This document shows positions 1 through 9,035 of a stretch of DNA of 64,000 nucleotides, in pieces. A program made the translations under genes and the position numbers. The notes under the pieces are model-generated. The model saw only the letters and a program-made list of their open reading frames with translations, did not search any database and had not been told where the DNA came from. This DNA comes from Phycisphaerae bacterium (GTDB lineage Bacteria; Planctomycetota; Phycisphaerae; Phycisphaerales; SM1A02). Within the stretch, counting starts at the first letter, position 1. Each line of letters begins with the position of its first letter. Location of the stretch: positions 13,189 through 77,188 of the forward strand of contig NYSW01000111.1 of NCBI GenBank assembly GCA_002683195.1, in the 5' to 3' direction.

Positions 1-90
1 CGCCTTTTCGCTCGTTCAGAGCCGGGCCACGTCGGTTTCGGCGGGGCCGCCATCGCCATCGCCCTCATCATCATCAGGAGATTCCCTTTG
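1..90 (+). other. possible 3' end of an upstream gene
   Basis: The second reading frame is open from the window edge to a TGA at 89-91 that overlaps the ATG of the ycfL-like gene (TGATG), the kind of junction used for translational coupling. Its last residues are rich in Ser and Pro. The first frame is also open and hydrophobic, so the assignment is uncertain. In some bacteria a third lipoprotein gene (COG3014) precedes ycfL-lpoB, but too little is visible here to say so. Confidence 0.25.
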
Positions 91-495
91 ATGTCACGTT
101 TCGAATATCGATCTTCCGTCCGAGGTGGTCGCGCCCTGCTGGCGCTGCTTGCGTTCTCGCTCCTCGGCGGGTGCTACGCCAACACCATCACCAGCAATGA
201 ACGAATCATCAAGGACGGCTGGCTCTCCAGTCATGCCAGCGTCCGGGTCGTGCGGGAGACCGAAGTGAGCGAGGATCTCCTTCGAGTGGACGTGGAGGTG
301 GAGAACACCCTGCCCTACGACACCCGGTTCAACTATCGGTTCGAATTCCTCGATGATCAGGGGCGGGGGATCTTCAGCCCCACCAGTGGCTACCGACAGG
401 AACAGGTCGCGGCTGGAAGTTTCATCACCATCACCGGAACCGCAAGCAGTCCGCAGGCCTCGGATTTTCGATTGACCCTCACCAACGCCAACTGA
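91..495 (+). CDS. ycfL: YcfL-like (DUF1425) lipoprotein
   Basis: This is a small periplasmic lipoprotein of about 134 residues. The N-terminus has a basic stretch, the hydrophobic run ALLALLAFSLL, and a lipobox ending GGC, followed by a compact beta-rich domain typical of the YcfL/DUF1425 family. The ATG at 91 is chosen because AGGAG at 76-80 precedes it; a TTG at 88 is also possible. The next gene, 34 bp downstream on the same strand, is an LpoB homologue. The same pair is neighbouring in Enterobacteria, where LpoB activates the bifunctional peptidoglycan synthase PBP1b. The role of YcfL itself is not established, so a cell-envelope role is inferred from the neighbour. Confidence 0.75.
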   Translation: MSRFEYRSSVRGGRALLALLAFSLLGGCYANTITSNERIIKDGWLSSHASVRVVRETEVSEDLLRVDVEVENTLPYDTRFNYRFEFLDDQGRGIFSPTSGYRQEQVAAGSFITITGTASSPQASDFRLTLTNAN

Positions 496-529
496 CGCCG
501 ACACCGGCCATTGATTCCAGGAGTCCCGC

Positions 530-1102
530 ATGAACCACAGACCTCTCTCCGCGCTTCTCGTTCTCACCGCCGCCTGTGCCATCGGCTGCCAGCAGAACGC
601 TCGAGTCGTGACCGACGATCGCGACAAGATCATCTCCATCGATCAACTGGATGTTCAGGATTGGTCCAACGCCGCCGATCAGTGCGTGCAACAACTGCTA
701 GCCAGTGGAGCGTTGTCCAAGGCCCCCACATCGCCGGCCCGGGTCGAAGTCACTCGAGTGGTCAACGACACCACCCAGCGAATCGACACCGACCTTCTGA
801 CCCAGAAGGTGAAGATCGCCCTGCAGCAGTCGGGCAAGGTCGCCTTCGCGAGCAAGGACTCCCGTGCGGGCGAAGTCGCGGACTATCGGGATTTCAAGGC
901 GGGTGATGATGCACCAAGGCTTCCCGACTACGTCCTGAACGGCAAGATCCTCGAAGTCCGTTCCTCGGCTGGCCGGGTCAAGCAGTCGAGTTTCGTCTTC
1001 CAGCTGAACCTCGTCGACACCCGGCAGGATCTGGATGCCTGGAGTGGTGAGGCTGAAGTCACCAAGCAAGGCACCCGGAATTCCAGCAACTCCCGAGGCT
1101 GA
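530..1102 (+). CDS. lpoB: penicillin-binding protein activator LpoB family lipoprotein
   Basis: This 190-residue lipoprotein is predicted to sit in the outer membrane and stimulate a class A penicillin-binding protein. The signal peptide ends in the lipobox AIGC at about residue 20. The mature part carries features of the LpoB family: a DNTTQ-like segment (NDTTQRIDTDLL, about residue 83), a PDYVLNGKI strand (about 132) and a C-terminal WSGEAEVTKQG strand. AGGAG at 511-515 supports the ATG at 530. It follows the ycfL-like gene and ends only 10 bp from the convergent polX stop, with no clear terminator between them. No penicillin-binding protein gene lies in the window, so the partner is unknown. 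Confidence 0.85.
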   Translation: MNHRPLSALLVLTAACAIGCQQNARVVTDDRDKIISIDQLDVQDWSNAADQCVQQLLASGALSKAPTSPARVEVTRVVNDTTQRIDTDLLTQKVKIALQQSGKVAFASKDSRAGEVADYRDFKAGDDAPRLPDYVLNGKILEVRSSAGRVKQSSFVFQLNLVDTRQDLDAWSGEAEVTKQGTRNSSNSRG

Positions 1103-1112
1103 GCGGGCGAAC

Positions 1113-2867
1113 TCAGCGGTGACGGGCCACCCAGGCCAGGAGGTCCGCGTCGGGCATGCAGTTGATGCATCCCGACGCGGGCAACCGGCCGCGTCGGCCG
1201 GTGAGCACGCCGTATCGCAGCAGGTCCAGATGTTCGGCTCGGTGAGCATCGGTGTTGATGGAGATCGGACATCCGGCCTCCACCGCGACGCGAACGTGCG
1301 AATCACGAAGGTCCAGTCGGAGCGGATTGGCGTTGATCTCCAACGCCGTACCGCCCTCCAACGCCGCTTCCACCAGGGCGTGGATGTCCGGTTCGAGGCC
1401 CGGGCGGTTGGGGAGGAGTCGGCCGGTCGGGTGACCGACGATGGTCACCAGTGGATGTCGTGCCGCGCGGCAGAGGCGCTTGGTCGCCAGGACGGGATCC
1501 TGACGCAGGGCGACGTGGGGGCTGGCCACCACGAGATCGAGCAGGGCGAGGATGTCGTCTTCGTAATCCAGTCGGCCATCCGCCATGATGTCGACCTCGC
1601 TGCCGGCCAGCAGCGTGATGCCGTCGATTCGTTCATTCGCTTCGCGAATGGCGTCCACGTGACGCTTGAGGCGTTCTTCGTCGAGACCGTTGGCCTGAGC
1701 GCTGGATTTGGAATGGTCGGTGATCGCCAGCACCGTGCGGCCCCGGGCGCGAGCGGCTTCGGCGAGTTCGTCGATCGACAATCGGCCGTCGCTGGCGGTG
1801 GTGTGACTGTGAAGATCCGCGCGGATCGCCTCGACCGTCACCAGATCCGCGGGGATCGAAAGGTCGAATTCCCCCCGGTCTTCTCGGAGTTCCGGCGGGA
1901 TCCAGGGAAGTTCGAGGGCTTCGTAGATCGCGGCTTCCGTTTCCGCGGCGATCGGGACGACCCCTCGCTCCTGGGGGGGGCCGTCCAGGTCGTCCTGGGG
2001 GAAGAGTCCGTATTCATTGAGCCGGAGATCACGGGCGATGGCCCGCTCTCGCAGGGCGACGTTGTGCTCCTTGCTTCCGGTGAAGTACATCAGCGCCGCG
2101 CCCCAGACCTCGTCGCGCACGACGCGAAGATCCACCTGAAAGCCGTCCTCGGTCCGGATCGATGATTTGGTGGCCCCTGCGACCAGCACGCCGGAGACGC
2201 CGGGCTGGTTGCGAAACGCTTCGCTGACGACTTCCGGATCGTCCGCCACCACCAGGATGTCGATGTCACCGATGGTGTCGCGGCCGCGCCGCAGGCTGCC
2301 GGCGTGGGCGATCCGCCGGACGCCGGGCACCGCTTCAAGGCGTGCGATCATCGCTTCGGCCAACGGCAACGCGTCACCGATTCTTCGTCGGTCGCCCGCG
2401 GACTTCATGAACTCGATCGAGGTCGTGAGATTCTCCACCGTCCTGCGACCCATCCGGGGAAGCGATTCCACCGATCCGTCGGCGATCCGGGCTTCAAGAT
2501 CAGCGATGGATTCCACCCCGACCTCGGTCCAGAGTCGTCGCACGGTCTTGGGGCCGAGTCCTGGAACCCGCATCACCTCTCGGAGTCCTTCCGGGACCGC
2601 CGACCGAAGGGTTTCAAGCTCCGAGATCGAACCCTCCGTCGCGAATTCAACGATCTTCTTGGCGCTGGAAGCGCCCACGCCGTCGAGTTCACCCAGTCGG
2701 ACCAGTGGTTTCTCACCCGCGGCCAGAGGTTGGAGATCGAGGGTGAGCCCCTCGACCATCCTGGCCACCTTGGTGTGTGCGTTGACCTTGAAGCCGTTGG
2801 CTCCGGTGATCTCCAGCAGGATCGCCATCTCTTCGAAGGCCGCCGTGATGTCTCGGTTGAAACTCAT
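1113..2867 (-). CDS. polX: family X DNA polymerase with PHP domain (PolX)
   Basis: This bacterial PolX-type repair polymerase of about 584 residues would fill gaps in base-excision or end-joining repair. The order is N-terminal helix-hairpin-helix motifs ([14 protein letters not shown] and [12 protein letters not shown]), a nucleotidyltransferase core with GSLRRG and the metal-binding GDIDILV near residues 190-205, then a C-terminal PHP phosphoesterase domain beginning [11 protein letters not shown] near residue 351, with further metal ligands in ITDHS, GSEVDIM and NTDAH. An ATG at 2867 gives the natural start; a TTG at 2906 would only add 13 unconserved residues. It lies 57 bp downstream of recG on the same strand, so the two probably share a transcript. 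The PHP residues look intact, so a 3'-5' exonuclease or related activity is expected. Confidence 0.93.
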   Translation of the reverse strand: MSFNRDITAAFEEMAILLEITGANGFKVNAHTKVARMVEGLTLDLQPLAAGEKPLVRLGELDGVGASSAKKIVEFATEGSISELETLRSAVPEGLREVMRVPGLGPKTVRRLWTEVGVESIADLEARIADGSVESLPRMGRRTVENLTTSIEFMKSAGDRRRIGDALPLAEAMIARLEAVPGVRRIAHAGSLRRGRDTIGDIDILVVADDPEVVSEAFRNQPGVSGVLVAGATKSSIRTEDGFQVDLRVVRDEVWGAALMYFTGSKEHNVALRERAIARDLRLNEYGLFPQDDLDGPPQERGVVPIAAETEAAIYEALELPWIPPELREDRGEFDLSIPADLVTVEAIRADLHSHTTASDGRLSIDELAEAARARGRTVLAITDHSKSSAQANGLDEERLKRHVDAIREANERIDGITLLAGSEVDIMADGRLDYEDDILALLDLVVASPHVALRQDPVLATKRLCRAARHPLVTIVGHPTGRLLPNRPGLEPDIHALVEAALEGGTALEINANPLRLDLRDSHVRVAVEAGCPISINTDAHRAEHLDLLRYGVLTGRRGRLPASGCINCMPDADLLAWVARHR

Positions 2868-2924
2868 GGCCCCATGGTACGAAACGACCGCGGTGGGGTC
2901 TTCCAATGCCGAAGGAAAGCGGAT

Positions 2925-5033
2925 TCAGCCCACATCGCCCAGACCCAGGGAGTCGCCGTAGGTGGCCATCAGCCGTCGGCGGACCGACGTCGCATCCGGA
3001 CCGAGAAGGGCGTGGTCACGGTCGATCCAGGCGGAGGCATCCTCTCTCGCGATGCGGAGCAGGTCGAGATCGTTGGCGAGGTCCGCAACGCGGAACGGCG
3101 CCAGGCCGGACTGCCGGGCTCCGAAGAGTTCGCCCGGGCCTCGGATCTCCAGATCCAGCTCCGCGATGCGGAAGCCGTCGTCGGTTTCGCCGATGGCATC
3201 GAGTCGGCGTCGTCCATCTTCCGTGGTCGGTTCGCCGATGAGGGCACAGATGCCGCGTTTGCCGCCTCTTCCAACCCGACCTCGGAGCTGGTGGAGCTGT
3301 GCGAGTCCGAACCGTTCCGCGTGCTCGATCACGATCATGGTCGCATTGGGAACGTCGACGCCCACTTCGATCACCACGGTCGCGACCAGCACGTCGATCT
3401 CCCGATCACGGAACGCATTCATGACCGCTTCTCGCTCGGTCGCAGGGAGTCGGCCGTGGACCACGCCGACGCGGCAGTCCCGCAGTGGACCCTGGATGAG
3501 ATGTCGGCGATGGCCCTCGACGTCCGCAAGGCCGGCTTCGGACTCTTCGACCGCCGGGACGACCACGAAGCCTTGTTCTCCCGCCCGGACTCGATCGGCG
3601 AGGAATCCGTAGACGTCATCGGATTTTTCCGGCGTCACCACCCTGGTGACGGTCGGAGTCCGGCCCGGCGGACGTTCCAGGATGGTGGAGACGTCGAGGT
3701 CGCCGAAGATGGTGAGGCTCAGGGTCCGAGGGATCGGGGTGGCGGTCATGACCAGGACGTGAGGGACGTGGCCGGCCTCGTCAACTCGCCGAAGCCGGGA
3801 TCGCTGTTCGACCCCGAACCGATGCTGTTCGTCGATGATCGCCAGTCCGAGGCGGTTGAAATCCGTGCCTTCGGAAAACAGGGTGTGGGTGCCGACGAGC
3901 AGTGGAAGGGTTCCAGCTTCCAATCGCGCGAGAATGTCCCGGCGTTCGGCCGGCGGAGTGGCGCCGGTGAGCAGCCCGACTTCGACCGAGGCGCCGTCGA
4001 GGAGGCGGGAGATCGAGGCGTGGTGTTGCTCGGCAAGGATGCCCGTGGGAGCCATCAAGGCGGCCTGATGTCCGCGGGCGACCGTGAGGAGCATCGCGTA
4101 GGCGGCCACCGCCGTCTTTCCACTGCCGACGTCTCCTTGGAGGAGTCGGTTCATCGGCCGCTCCGATCCGAGGTCGGCCGCGATTTCGGCACAGACCCGG
4201 TTCTGATCGGGCGTGAGTTCGAACGGCAGGCGGCTGCGAATCCGGGCATCGATTTCATCGTCCCGCTCGAGCCGGGAGGCTCGCAGGGTCGAGCGGAGAT
4301 GGCGACGTTTCATCATCACGCCGAGCTGGAGCAGGAGGAGTTCGTCGTAGGCCAGTCGTCGACGGCCACCAGCGGCGTCGTCGCGATCGGACGGGCGATG
4401 GACCTGTTCGTAGGAACGGTCGAGCGGGGGAAGGGCGCGGGCCCGTCGGAGATCCGCGGGGAGTGGATCCACGATCCCCGCTCCGGCGGCGAGGATGTCC
4501 AGAGCCGCCGCGACGAAGGCTTCGATTCGCTGGGAGGAGAGATCCTCGCTCGCGGGATACACCGGTCGCAGCCGATCGTCTCGAGCGTCTTCGACCTCCT
4601 CGGCCACCTGCCACTTCGGATTCGCGATCTGGAGGTAGCCCTTCCATCGCTTCGCCCGACCTTCGACCACGATCTCCATCCCGGGTCGGAGCTTCCGCAT
4701 CAGCCAGGCCGCGTTGAACCAGGTGAGACGCAGGGAACCCGTGGAATCCTCGATCGTCGCTTCGATTCGTGGCCGTCGACCCGGCGCGGAGCGGATGGCG
4801 GCGATCTCGCCTCGAACCGAGATGTTGGCCGCGTCGTCCTCCTCCGGCAGGGATTCCTCGATTTCCTCGATCGACGCCTCCGCGTGCTCGTATTCGTAAC
4901 GCGAGGGCACGTGATCGAGCAGATTTCCGACCGTGCGGATTCCGAGGCGACCCAGCGCAGCGGCCACCTTCGGTCCCACTCCGGGGAGGGCGTCGACGGA
5001 GGCGTGGATGTCGAGGGGTTCATCGGACGACAT
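2925..5033 (-). CDS. recG: ATP-dependent DNA helicase RecG
   Basis: RecG is a superfamily 2 helicase that regresses stalled replication forks and processes branched recombination intermediates. The 702 residues match the usual size (about 690). A helix-hairpin-helix (LPGVGPKVAAALGRLG) precedes the wedge/OB domain. Helicase motifs are complete: Walker A GDVGSGKT near residue 303, DEQH near 400, the TATPIPRTL motif, and the late motif QLRGRVGRGG. The ATG at 5033 gives MSSDEPLD; an in-frame ATG at 5057 is an alternative. The gene is divergent from xseA with only about 30-60 bp between them, and polX follows. The reading frame stays open upstream through the antisense of xseA, which is not coding. 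Confidence 0.95.
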   Translation of the reverse strand: MSSDEPLDIHASVDALPGVGPKVAAALGRLGIRTVGNLLDHVPSRYEYEHAEASIEEIEESLPEEDDAANISVRGEIAAIRSAPGRRPRIEATIEDSTGSLRLTWFNAAWLMRKLRPGMEIVVEGRAKRWKGYLQIANPKWQVAEEVEDARDDRLRPVYPASEDLSSQRIEAFVAAALDILAAGAGIVDPLPADLRRARALPPLDRSYEQVHRPSDRDDAAGGRRRLAYDELLLLQLGVMMKRRHLRSTLRASRLERDDEIDARIRSRLPFELTPDQNRVCAEIAADLGSERPMNRLLQGDVGSGKTAVAAYAMLLTVARGHQAALMAPTGILAEQHHASISRLLDGASVEVGLLTGATPPAERRDILARLEAGTLPLLVGTHTLFSEGTDFNRLGLAIIDEQHRFGVEQRSRLRRVDEAGHVPHVLVMTATPIPRTLSLTIFGDLDVSTILERPPGRTPTVTRVVTPEKSDDVYGFLADRVRAGEQGFVVVPAVEESEAGLADVEGHRRHLIQGPLRDCRVGVVHGRLPATEREAVMNAFRDREIDVLVATVVIEVGVDVPNATMIVIEHAERFGLAQLHQLRGRVGRGGKRGICALIGEPTTEDGRRRLDAIGETDDGFRIAELDLEIRGPGELFGARQSGLAPFRVADLANDLDLLRIAREDASAWIDRDHALLGPDATSVRRRLMATYGDSLGLGDVG

Positions 5034-5093
5034 GGCGGCTCTAAGGCCTCGTAGCATACGGCTGTGGCGAGACGAACCCCATCCACCGGCCAG

Positions 5094-6605
5094 ATGTCCT
5101 TCTCCGACGCGATCCGCAGAATCCGCGATGGCGGTGAGGATTCCAATCCACCGGCCGATCCCCCGGATGTCGCCGTCGGTGGCGAGCCGGCGACCGAGCC
5201 GCCACTTTCGGTGACCGAGGTCTGTCGCCGGGTGAACAAAGCCCTGCTGCTGATCGAGGGCGGTCCCGAGATCAGGGTCGAGGGTGAGATCGGTAGTTGC
5301 TCCCTGCCCGGACACTGGTACTTCACCTTGAAGGATGAAGAGGGCTCTCAGCTTTCCTGTGCATTCTTCAGTCCCCGGTACCGGGCCGATTCCGAAACGC
5401 CCACCCCGCAGGTCGGGATGAAAGTCGTGGCTCACGGCCGGCCGGAGTTGTACGCCAAGGGGGGACGCCTGAGTTTCATCGCCTCTCGACTTCGAGAAGC
5501 AGGATTGGGCGACCTGCATCAACGATTCGAACGCTTGAAGGCGGACCTCCGGGATCGAGGTTGGTTTGAACCGACGCTGCGGTTGGAACTGCCGGATTTT
5601 GCCCGCCGGATCATGGTGATCACCAGTGGTGACGGGGCGGCCCGCCGAGACGTGGAAGAGACGGCTCGGCGGCTCTGGCCGGGGCTTGAACTCCTGCTGA
5701 TTCCGGTTCCGGTGCAGGGGCCGGCCGCCACCCCGAAGATCGCCCGGGCGGTTCGTCTGGCTCGGGCGAGCGCCGCGGCGATGCGAGTGGACGCGATCAT
5801 CCTCACGCGGGGCGGCGGCTCCCTCGAGGATCTCTGGTGCTTCAACGAAGAAGCGGTCGCCGCTGCGATCTTCGAGTCGCGGGCGGAAGCGGTGGCGGCA
5901 CACCTGGCGGGTGGCCCGCCGCCGGTGCCGTTGGTGGCGGCGATCGGCCACGAAAGTGACAGCTCGATCGCCGAATTCGTCGCCGACCATCGAGCTTCGA
6001 CTCCGACCCAGGCCGCCATGGTGCTGGTTCCGGATGCCGCCGAACAGGGCGACTACCTGAATTCCCGCCAGGAACGCCTGAGACTCCTGGCTCAGCGAGG
6101 CGTCGAACGGGCTCGCGGCCGGATCGAGGTGGCGGCTCGGCACGAGATCCTTCGCCGTCCGGCCCGAATGCTCGATCCGCATCGTCGACGATTGGATGAC
6201 GCCGGAAACGGACTCATCGCGTCGATGGTCCGAGCGATGGAAGTTCGGCGTGCTCATCTGGCTGGCCTGGAATCCAGACTCGGTGCGGTCGCACCCGCCC
6301 GAAGCGTGGCCGAAGCGTCGCATCGGATTGAAGTGGCCGGTGGTCGTCTGGCCCGGGGGATCGAAGCGTTGATCAAGCGGCGGATCACCCGGATCGACCA
6401 CCTGGCGGGGCAACTTCGGATCGTCGGTCCGGACTCCGTCCTCTCCCGGGGGTACGCGTTGGTGCTTGATGAAGCCGGGAAACCGATCCGCGATGCCGGG
6501 GCGATGGCGGTCGAGGACCGGATCCGAGCCACGTTCGCCCGAGGCTCGGTGGTGGCCAGGGTCGAGACGGTCGATCCCGGCGAAAAGGTAGAGTCCAACC
6601 CATGA
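5094..6605 (+). CDS. xseA: exodeoxyribonuclease VII large subunit
   Basis: This is the catalytic subunit of ExoVII, which degrades single-stranded DNA in both directions to oligonucleotides. An N-terminal OB-fold (RVEGEIGSCSLPGHWYFTLKD) is followed by the catalytic domain with the family signatures RGGGSLEDLWCFNEE and AIGHESDSSIAEFVADHRAST, then a long helical region and a short C-terminal beta segment (VLSRGYALVLDEAG). The ATG at 5094 (MSFSDA) gives about 503 residues; a GTG at 5064 would add ten. The first 40 residues before the OB-fold are a poorly conserved, Pro/Glu-rich lead. The stop overlaps the xseB start by 4 bp (ATGA), so the two subunits are translationally coupled. Confidence 0.95.
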   Translation: MSFSDAIRRIRDGGEDSNPPADPPDVAVGGEPATEPPLSVTEVCRRVNKALLLIEGGPEIRVEGEIGSCSLPGHWYFTLKDEEGSQLSCAFFSPRYRADSETPTPQVGMKVVAHGRPELYAKGGRLSFIASRLREAGLGDLHQRFERLKADLRDRGWFEPTLRLELPDFARRIMVITSGDGAARRDVEETARRLWPGLELLLIPVPVQGPAATPKIARAVRLARASAAAMRVDAIILTRGGGSLEDLWCFNEEAVAAAIFESRAEAVAAHLAGGPPPVPLVAAIGHESDSSIAEFVADHRASTPTQAAMVLVPDAAEQGDYLNSRQERLRLLAQRGVERARGRIEVAARHEILRRPARMLDPHRRRLDDAGNGLIASMVRAMEVRRAHLAGLESRLGAVAPARSVAEASHRIEVAGGRLARGIEALIKRRITRIDHLAGQLRIVGPDSVLSRGYALVLDEAGKPIRDAGAMAVEDRIRATFARGSVVARVETVDPGEKVESNP

Positions 6606-6853
6606 GCGACGACCATCCGACCAATCAGGAACCGACACCGGTTGCCGACCTTTCGTTCGAGGCTGCGAGTCAGGAACTCGAGGCCATCATCGATCGACTC
6701 GAACGTGGTGACGTGCCGCTGGAAACCAGTCTCGACGCCTATGGCCGAGGGCAGGCGCTCCTTGCTCGCTGTCGCTCGATCCTCGATCGAGCGGCCACGA
6801 GGATCGAAGAGGTCGATCTCGAGGCGGCCGATGCCGACGGGGATGGTGCGTGA
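6602..6853 (+). CDS. xseB: exodeoxyribonuclease VII small subunit
   Basis: The 83-residue helical XseB subunit binds the extended helical part of XseA and is needed for ExoVII activity. The diagnostic core is visible: SFEAASQELEAIIDRLERGD, then PLETSLDAYGRGQALLARCR. The N-terminal 20 residues are polar and the C-terminus is acidic. Its ATG overlaps the xseA stop (ATGA at 6602-6605). Its own TGA overlaps an ATG opening a 29-codon reading frame that leads into the prepilin peptidase gene. Confidence 0.93.
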   Translation: MSDDHPTNQEPTPVADLSFEAASQELEAIIDRLERGDVPLETSLDAYGRGQALLARCRSILDRAATRIEEVDLEAADADGDGA

Positions 6854-6942
6854 TGCAGAAGCCGGTGGCGCAGCCTCCTCCAGATCCGAGGATGCGTCCT
6901 TCTGACTCCGTCCCAGTCTCCGATTCGGAAGTGACATCGTGA
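6853..6942 (+). CDS. candidate 29-residue small ORF linking xseB and the prepilin peptidase gene
   Basis: An ATG at 6853 overlaps the xseB stop (TGATG), and the frame closes with a TGA at 6940-6942 that overlaps the GTG start of the prepilin peptidase (GTGA). The peptide is Pro/Ser-rich and starts MQKPVAQPPPDPRM. No domain is recognisable. Exact stop/start overlaps at both ends are what a translationally coupled gene would show, but a reading frame this short can arise by chance. It may only carry ribosomes between the two flanking genes. Confidence 0.35.
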   Translation: MQKPVAQPPPDPRMRPSDSVPVSDSEVTS

Positions 6943-8171
6943 CCGGTCTCAATCTCGGCAGCCTTCCGGCCTGGTTGCTGATCCTCGCCCCGAAACTGAT
7001 CACCGCCGCGTTTCTCTTCGCGTTCGGCGCGGCGGTCGGCAGTTTCCTCAACGTGGTGGTCTATCGCGTTCCTGCCGGCCGAAGCGTGGTCAGCCCCCCG
7101 AGTCGTTGTCCAAGTTGTGGCTGGAGACTTTCCTGGCGGGAGAACCTCCCGATTCTCGGCTGGTTGTTCCTGCGTGGCCGCTGCCGACGATGTCGAGGGC
7201 GGATCAGCATTCAATACCCGCTGATCGAGGCGGTGGTCGGAGCGATCTTCGCCACGACCTATCTGATGCTCTACGTCTCGGCCGCCGGAGGGTGGTGGGA
7301 GAACATCGGCGGTCCCTGGTGGCGGGTCGGTGGCTTCGGCGAAACCTGGCCCGCCTTTGCGGTCCTCATGACCATGATCGCCGGACTCGTGGCCGCCACC
7401 CTGGTCGATGCCCGGACATTCCTCATTCCGGCTGGAATCACCAATGTGGTCGGCATCGTGGCCATCATCGGCTGGGGATTGCAAGGATTGCTGCCTGCTC
7501 GGGAAGCCATGGTCCTGTTGGAGGCTGCCGGAGACGGCCCGCTTCCCGGCGTTGGCTGGCCGGTGGTGGGCCTGGTCTCGGGTGCGACCATCGGGAACAT
7601 CGTTGCCCTCGTGTTGCTCCGCCGGGGCATTCTGACTCGCAGTTTCGCCGACTACGAGGAGTATGTGACCGACGACGAGCCCTTGGCGGACTATCCGCAT
7701 GGGCGGCGTGAAATGGTCAGGGAGATGGCCTTTCTCCTGCCGATCATCAGCCTCGGTCTGCTTGGCTGGTGGCTCTGTTCCCTCGTGTCTCTCGATGCGG
7801 GACCACCGAGGGTGATGGTTTTCCTCGCGTCTTCGGCCCTGGGATATTTCGTGGGGGCTGCGATCGTCTGGGCGATCCGGATTCTGGGAACCCTGGCTTT
7901 CGGCCGGGAAGCCATGGGGATGGGGGATGTTCATCTGTTGGCGGTGGTGGGGGCCACCCTCGGTTGGCTTGATCCGATTCGCATTTTCTTCATCGCACCG
8001 TTCCTGGCGCTGGCCTGGATCGCCGGAGGACGAATCCTGTCGCGATTCGGCGGTCGAACGGAACGGGAACTTCCGTACGGGCCTCATCTGGCGGCCGCGA
8101 CCCTGCTGGTCATCTATGCCCGCCCCTGGATCGACGAACTCCAGACGATTCTCTTCTTCCCATCCGGCTGA
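6939..8171 (+). CDS. prepilin peptidase (type IV leader peptidase, A24 family)
   Basis: This integral membrane aspartic protease cleaves type IV pilin or type II secretion pseudopilin leader peptides and methylates the new N-terminus. The N-terminal methyltransferase-type domain includes AAVGSFLNVVVYRVPAG and two Cys pairs (CPSCGWRL, CRRCRGR) that bind zinc. The first catalytic Asp lies in DARTFLIPAGI and the second in the GxGD motif MGMGDVHLL. It is longer (410 residues) than typical homologues (about 250-290) because of an extra loop and membrane segments between the catalytic Asp regions. The GTG start overlaps the preceding small ORF, with GGAAGTG upstream as a possible ribosome site. No pilin or secretion genes are adjacent. 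Confidence 0.9.
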   Translation: MTGLNLGSLPAWLLILAPKLITAAFLFAFGAAVGSFLNVVVYRVPAGRSVVSPPSRCPSCGWRLSWRENLPILGWLFLRGRCRRCRGRISIQYPLIEAVVGAIFATTYLMLYVSAAGGWWENIGGPWWRVGGFGETWPAFAVLMTMIAGLVAATLVDARTFLIPAGITNVVGIVAIIGWGLQGLLPAREAMVLLEAAGDGPLPGVGWPVVGLVSGATIGNIVALVLLRRGILTRSFADYEEYVTDDEPLADYPHGRREMVREMAFLLPIISLGLLGWWLCSLVSLDAGPPRVMVFLASSALGYFVGAAIVWAIRILGTLAFGREAMGMGDVHLLAVVGATLGWLDPIRIFFIAPFLALAWIAGGRILSRFGGRTERELPYGPHLAAATLLVIYARPWIDELQTILFFPSG

Positions 8172-8259
8172 CCTTCCCTCGCCATGAGGCGGGCGTCGGT
8201 ACACTTTGGCGGCAGCGTCGGAGTCACCGGCGCTGAGACTCAACACGATGGAGCTGCGC

Positions 8260-8886
8260 ATGCACGGATGGACACGCTTGGCGACCCTCGCCCCCCTCGC
8301 GCTGGTGGCGACGCTGGCCGGTTGCAACAACGACACGAAGATGAACCAGCAGGCTCTTCTCGATGAAAATCGAGATCTCCGAGCCGAACTCGATCGGACC
8401 CGCACCAATCTCGACGACGCCGACGCGAGAGCGATGCGGGCGGAGACCGAACTCGGTGACGCCCGTCAGAAGCTGGCGGATGCGGCCGCCCAGCCACCGC
8501 TGCCGGAGGATTCCAGTGGGGCGACCTGGAGCGAACGAGACGGCCAGCCGGTCGTCGACATCGAAGGCGATGTGCTGTTCGATTCCGGTCAGCACGATCT
8601 CAAGAAGAATGCCCAGGCGACCCTGCGGGGCATCGCCGATCAGATCAAGAGTGAATATCCGGGTTCGACCATTCGAATCGATGGCTTCACCGATACCGAT
8701 CGGATCAAGACCAAGAAGTACAACTCCAACTACCACCTTGGTTTCGAGCGAGCCTACTCGGTCGGTCAGTACCTGATGAAGCAGGGGCTCGGCCGTGATC
8801 GAATCAGCTACGGCTCATTCGGCCCCCACGTGCCCCGAGGCACCAAGGCCGAGAGTCGGAGGGTTGAAATCACGATCATCGAATAG
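8260..8886 (+). CDS. OmpA-family peptidoglycan-binding lipoprotein
   Basis: This is a lipoprotein of about 208 residues. A signal peptide ends in the lipobox LAGC, then a coiled-coil stretch (residues ~30-80) rich in Glu, Arg and Ala leads into a C-terminal OmpA-like domain. That domain binds diaminopimelate in peptidoglycan. Recognisable parts are a VLFDSGQHDLK strand, IDGFTDTDRI and YHLGFERAYSV, with the key Asp and Arg positions present. The ATG at 8260 is chosen because GGAG at 8250-8253 precedes it and the signal peptide then has normal length. It probably tethers the outer membrane to the wall, like Pal. The gene ends at a strong terminator. Confidence 0.85.
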   Translation: MHGWTRLATLAPLALVATLAGCNNDTKMNQQALLDENRDLRAELDRTRTNLDDADARAMRAETELGDARQKLADAAAQPPLPEDSSGATWSERDGQPVVDIEGDVLFDSGQHDLKKNAQATLRGIADQIKSEYPGSTIRIDGFTDTDRIKTKKYNSNYHLGFERAYSVGQYLMKQGLGRDRISYGSFGPHVPRGTKAESRRVEITIIE

Positions 8887-8910
8887 ATGATCCCGGTCGT
8901 GATCAGATCG

Positions 8911-8955
8911 AAAAACGAGGCCCGCGATTCCCTTCGGGAGATCGCGGGCCTTTTT
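8911..8955. terminator. bidirectional intrinsic terminator between OmpA-like gene and mlaD
   Basis: A 10-bp GC-rich perfect stem (GGCCCGCGAT at 8919-8928 with ATCGCGGGCC at 8941-8950) has a short loop, TTTTT at 8951-8955 and AAAAA at 8911-8915. It can therefore stop transcripts from the rightward OmpA-like gene and also leftward ones from mlaD. Confidence 0.85.
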
Positions 8956-9035
8956 CGTGTCGGTTCTGATCCGAGGGTTTCGGTCGGGGAGGCTTCGAGG
9001 CGAGCCCTGAATCAGCCCGCGGGGTCGGCCCGAGA

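Noticed and set aside
2304..5054. 916-codon open frame on the plus strand
   Set aside because: It is antisense to recG and polX and reads as Arg/Gly/His-rich non-family sequence; the opposite strand carries full enzyme motifs.
5034..6638. N-terminal 535-residue extension of recG on the minus strand
   Set aside because: It is antisense to xseA and lacks any domain. RecG has its usual length when started at 5033.
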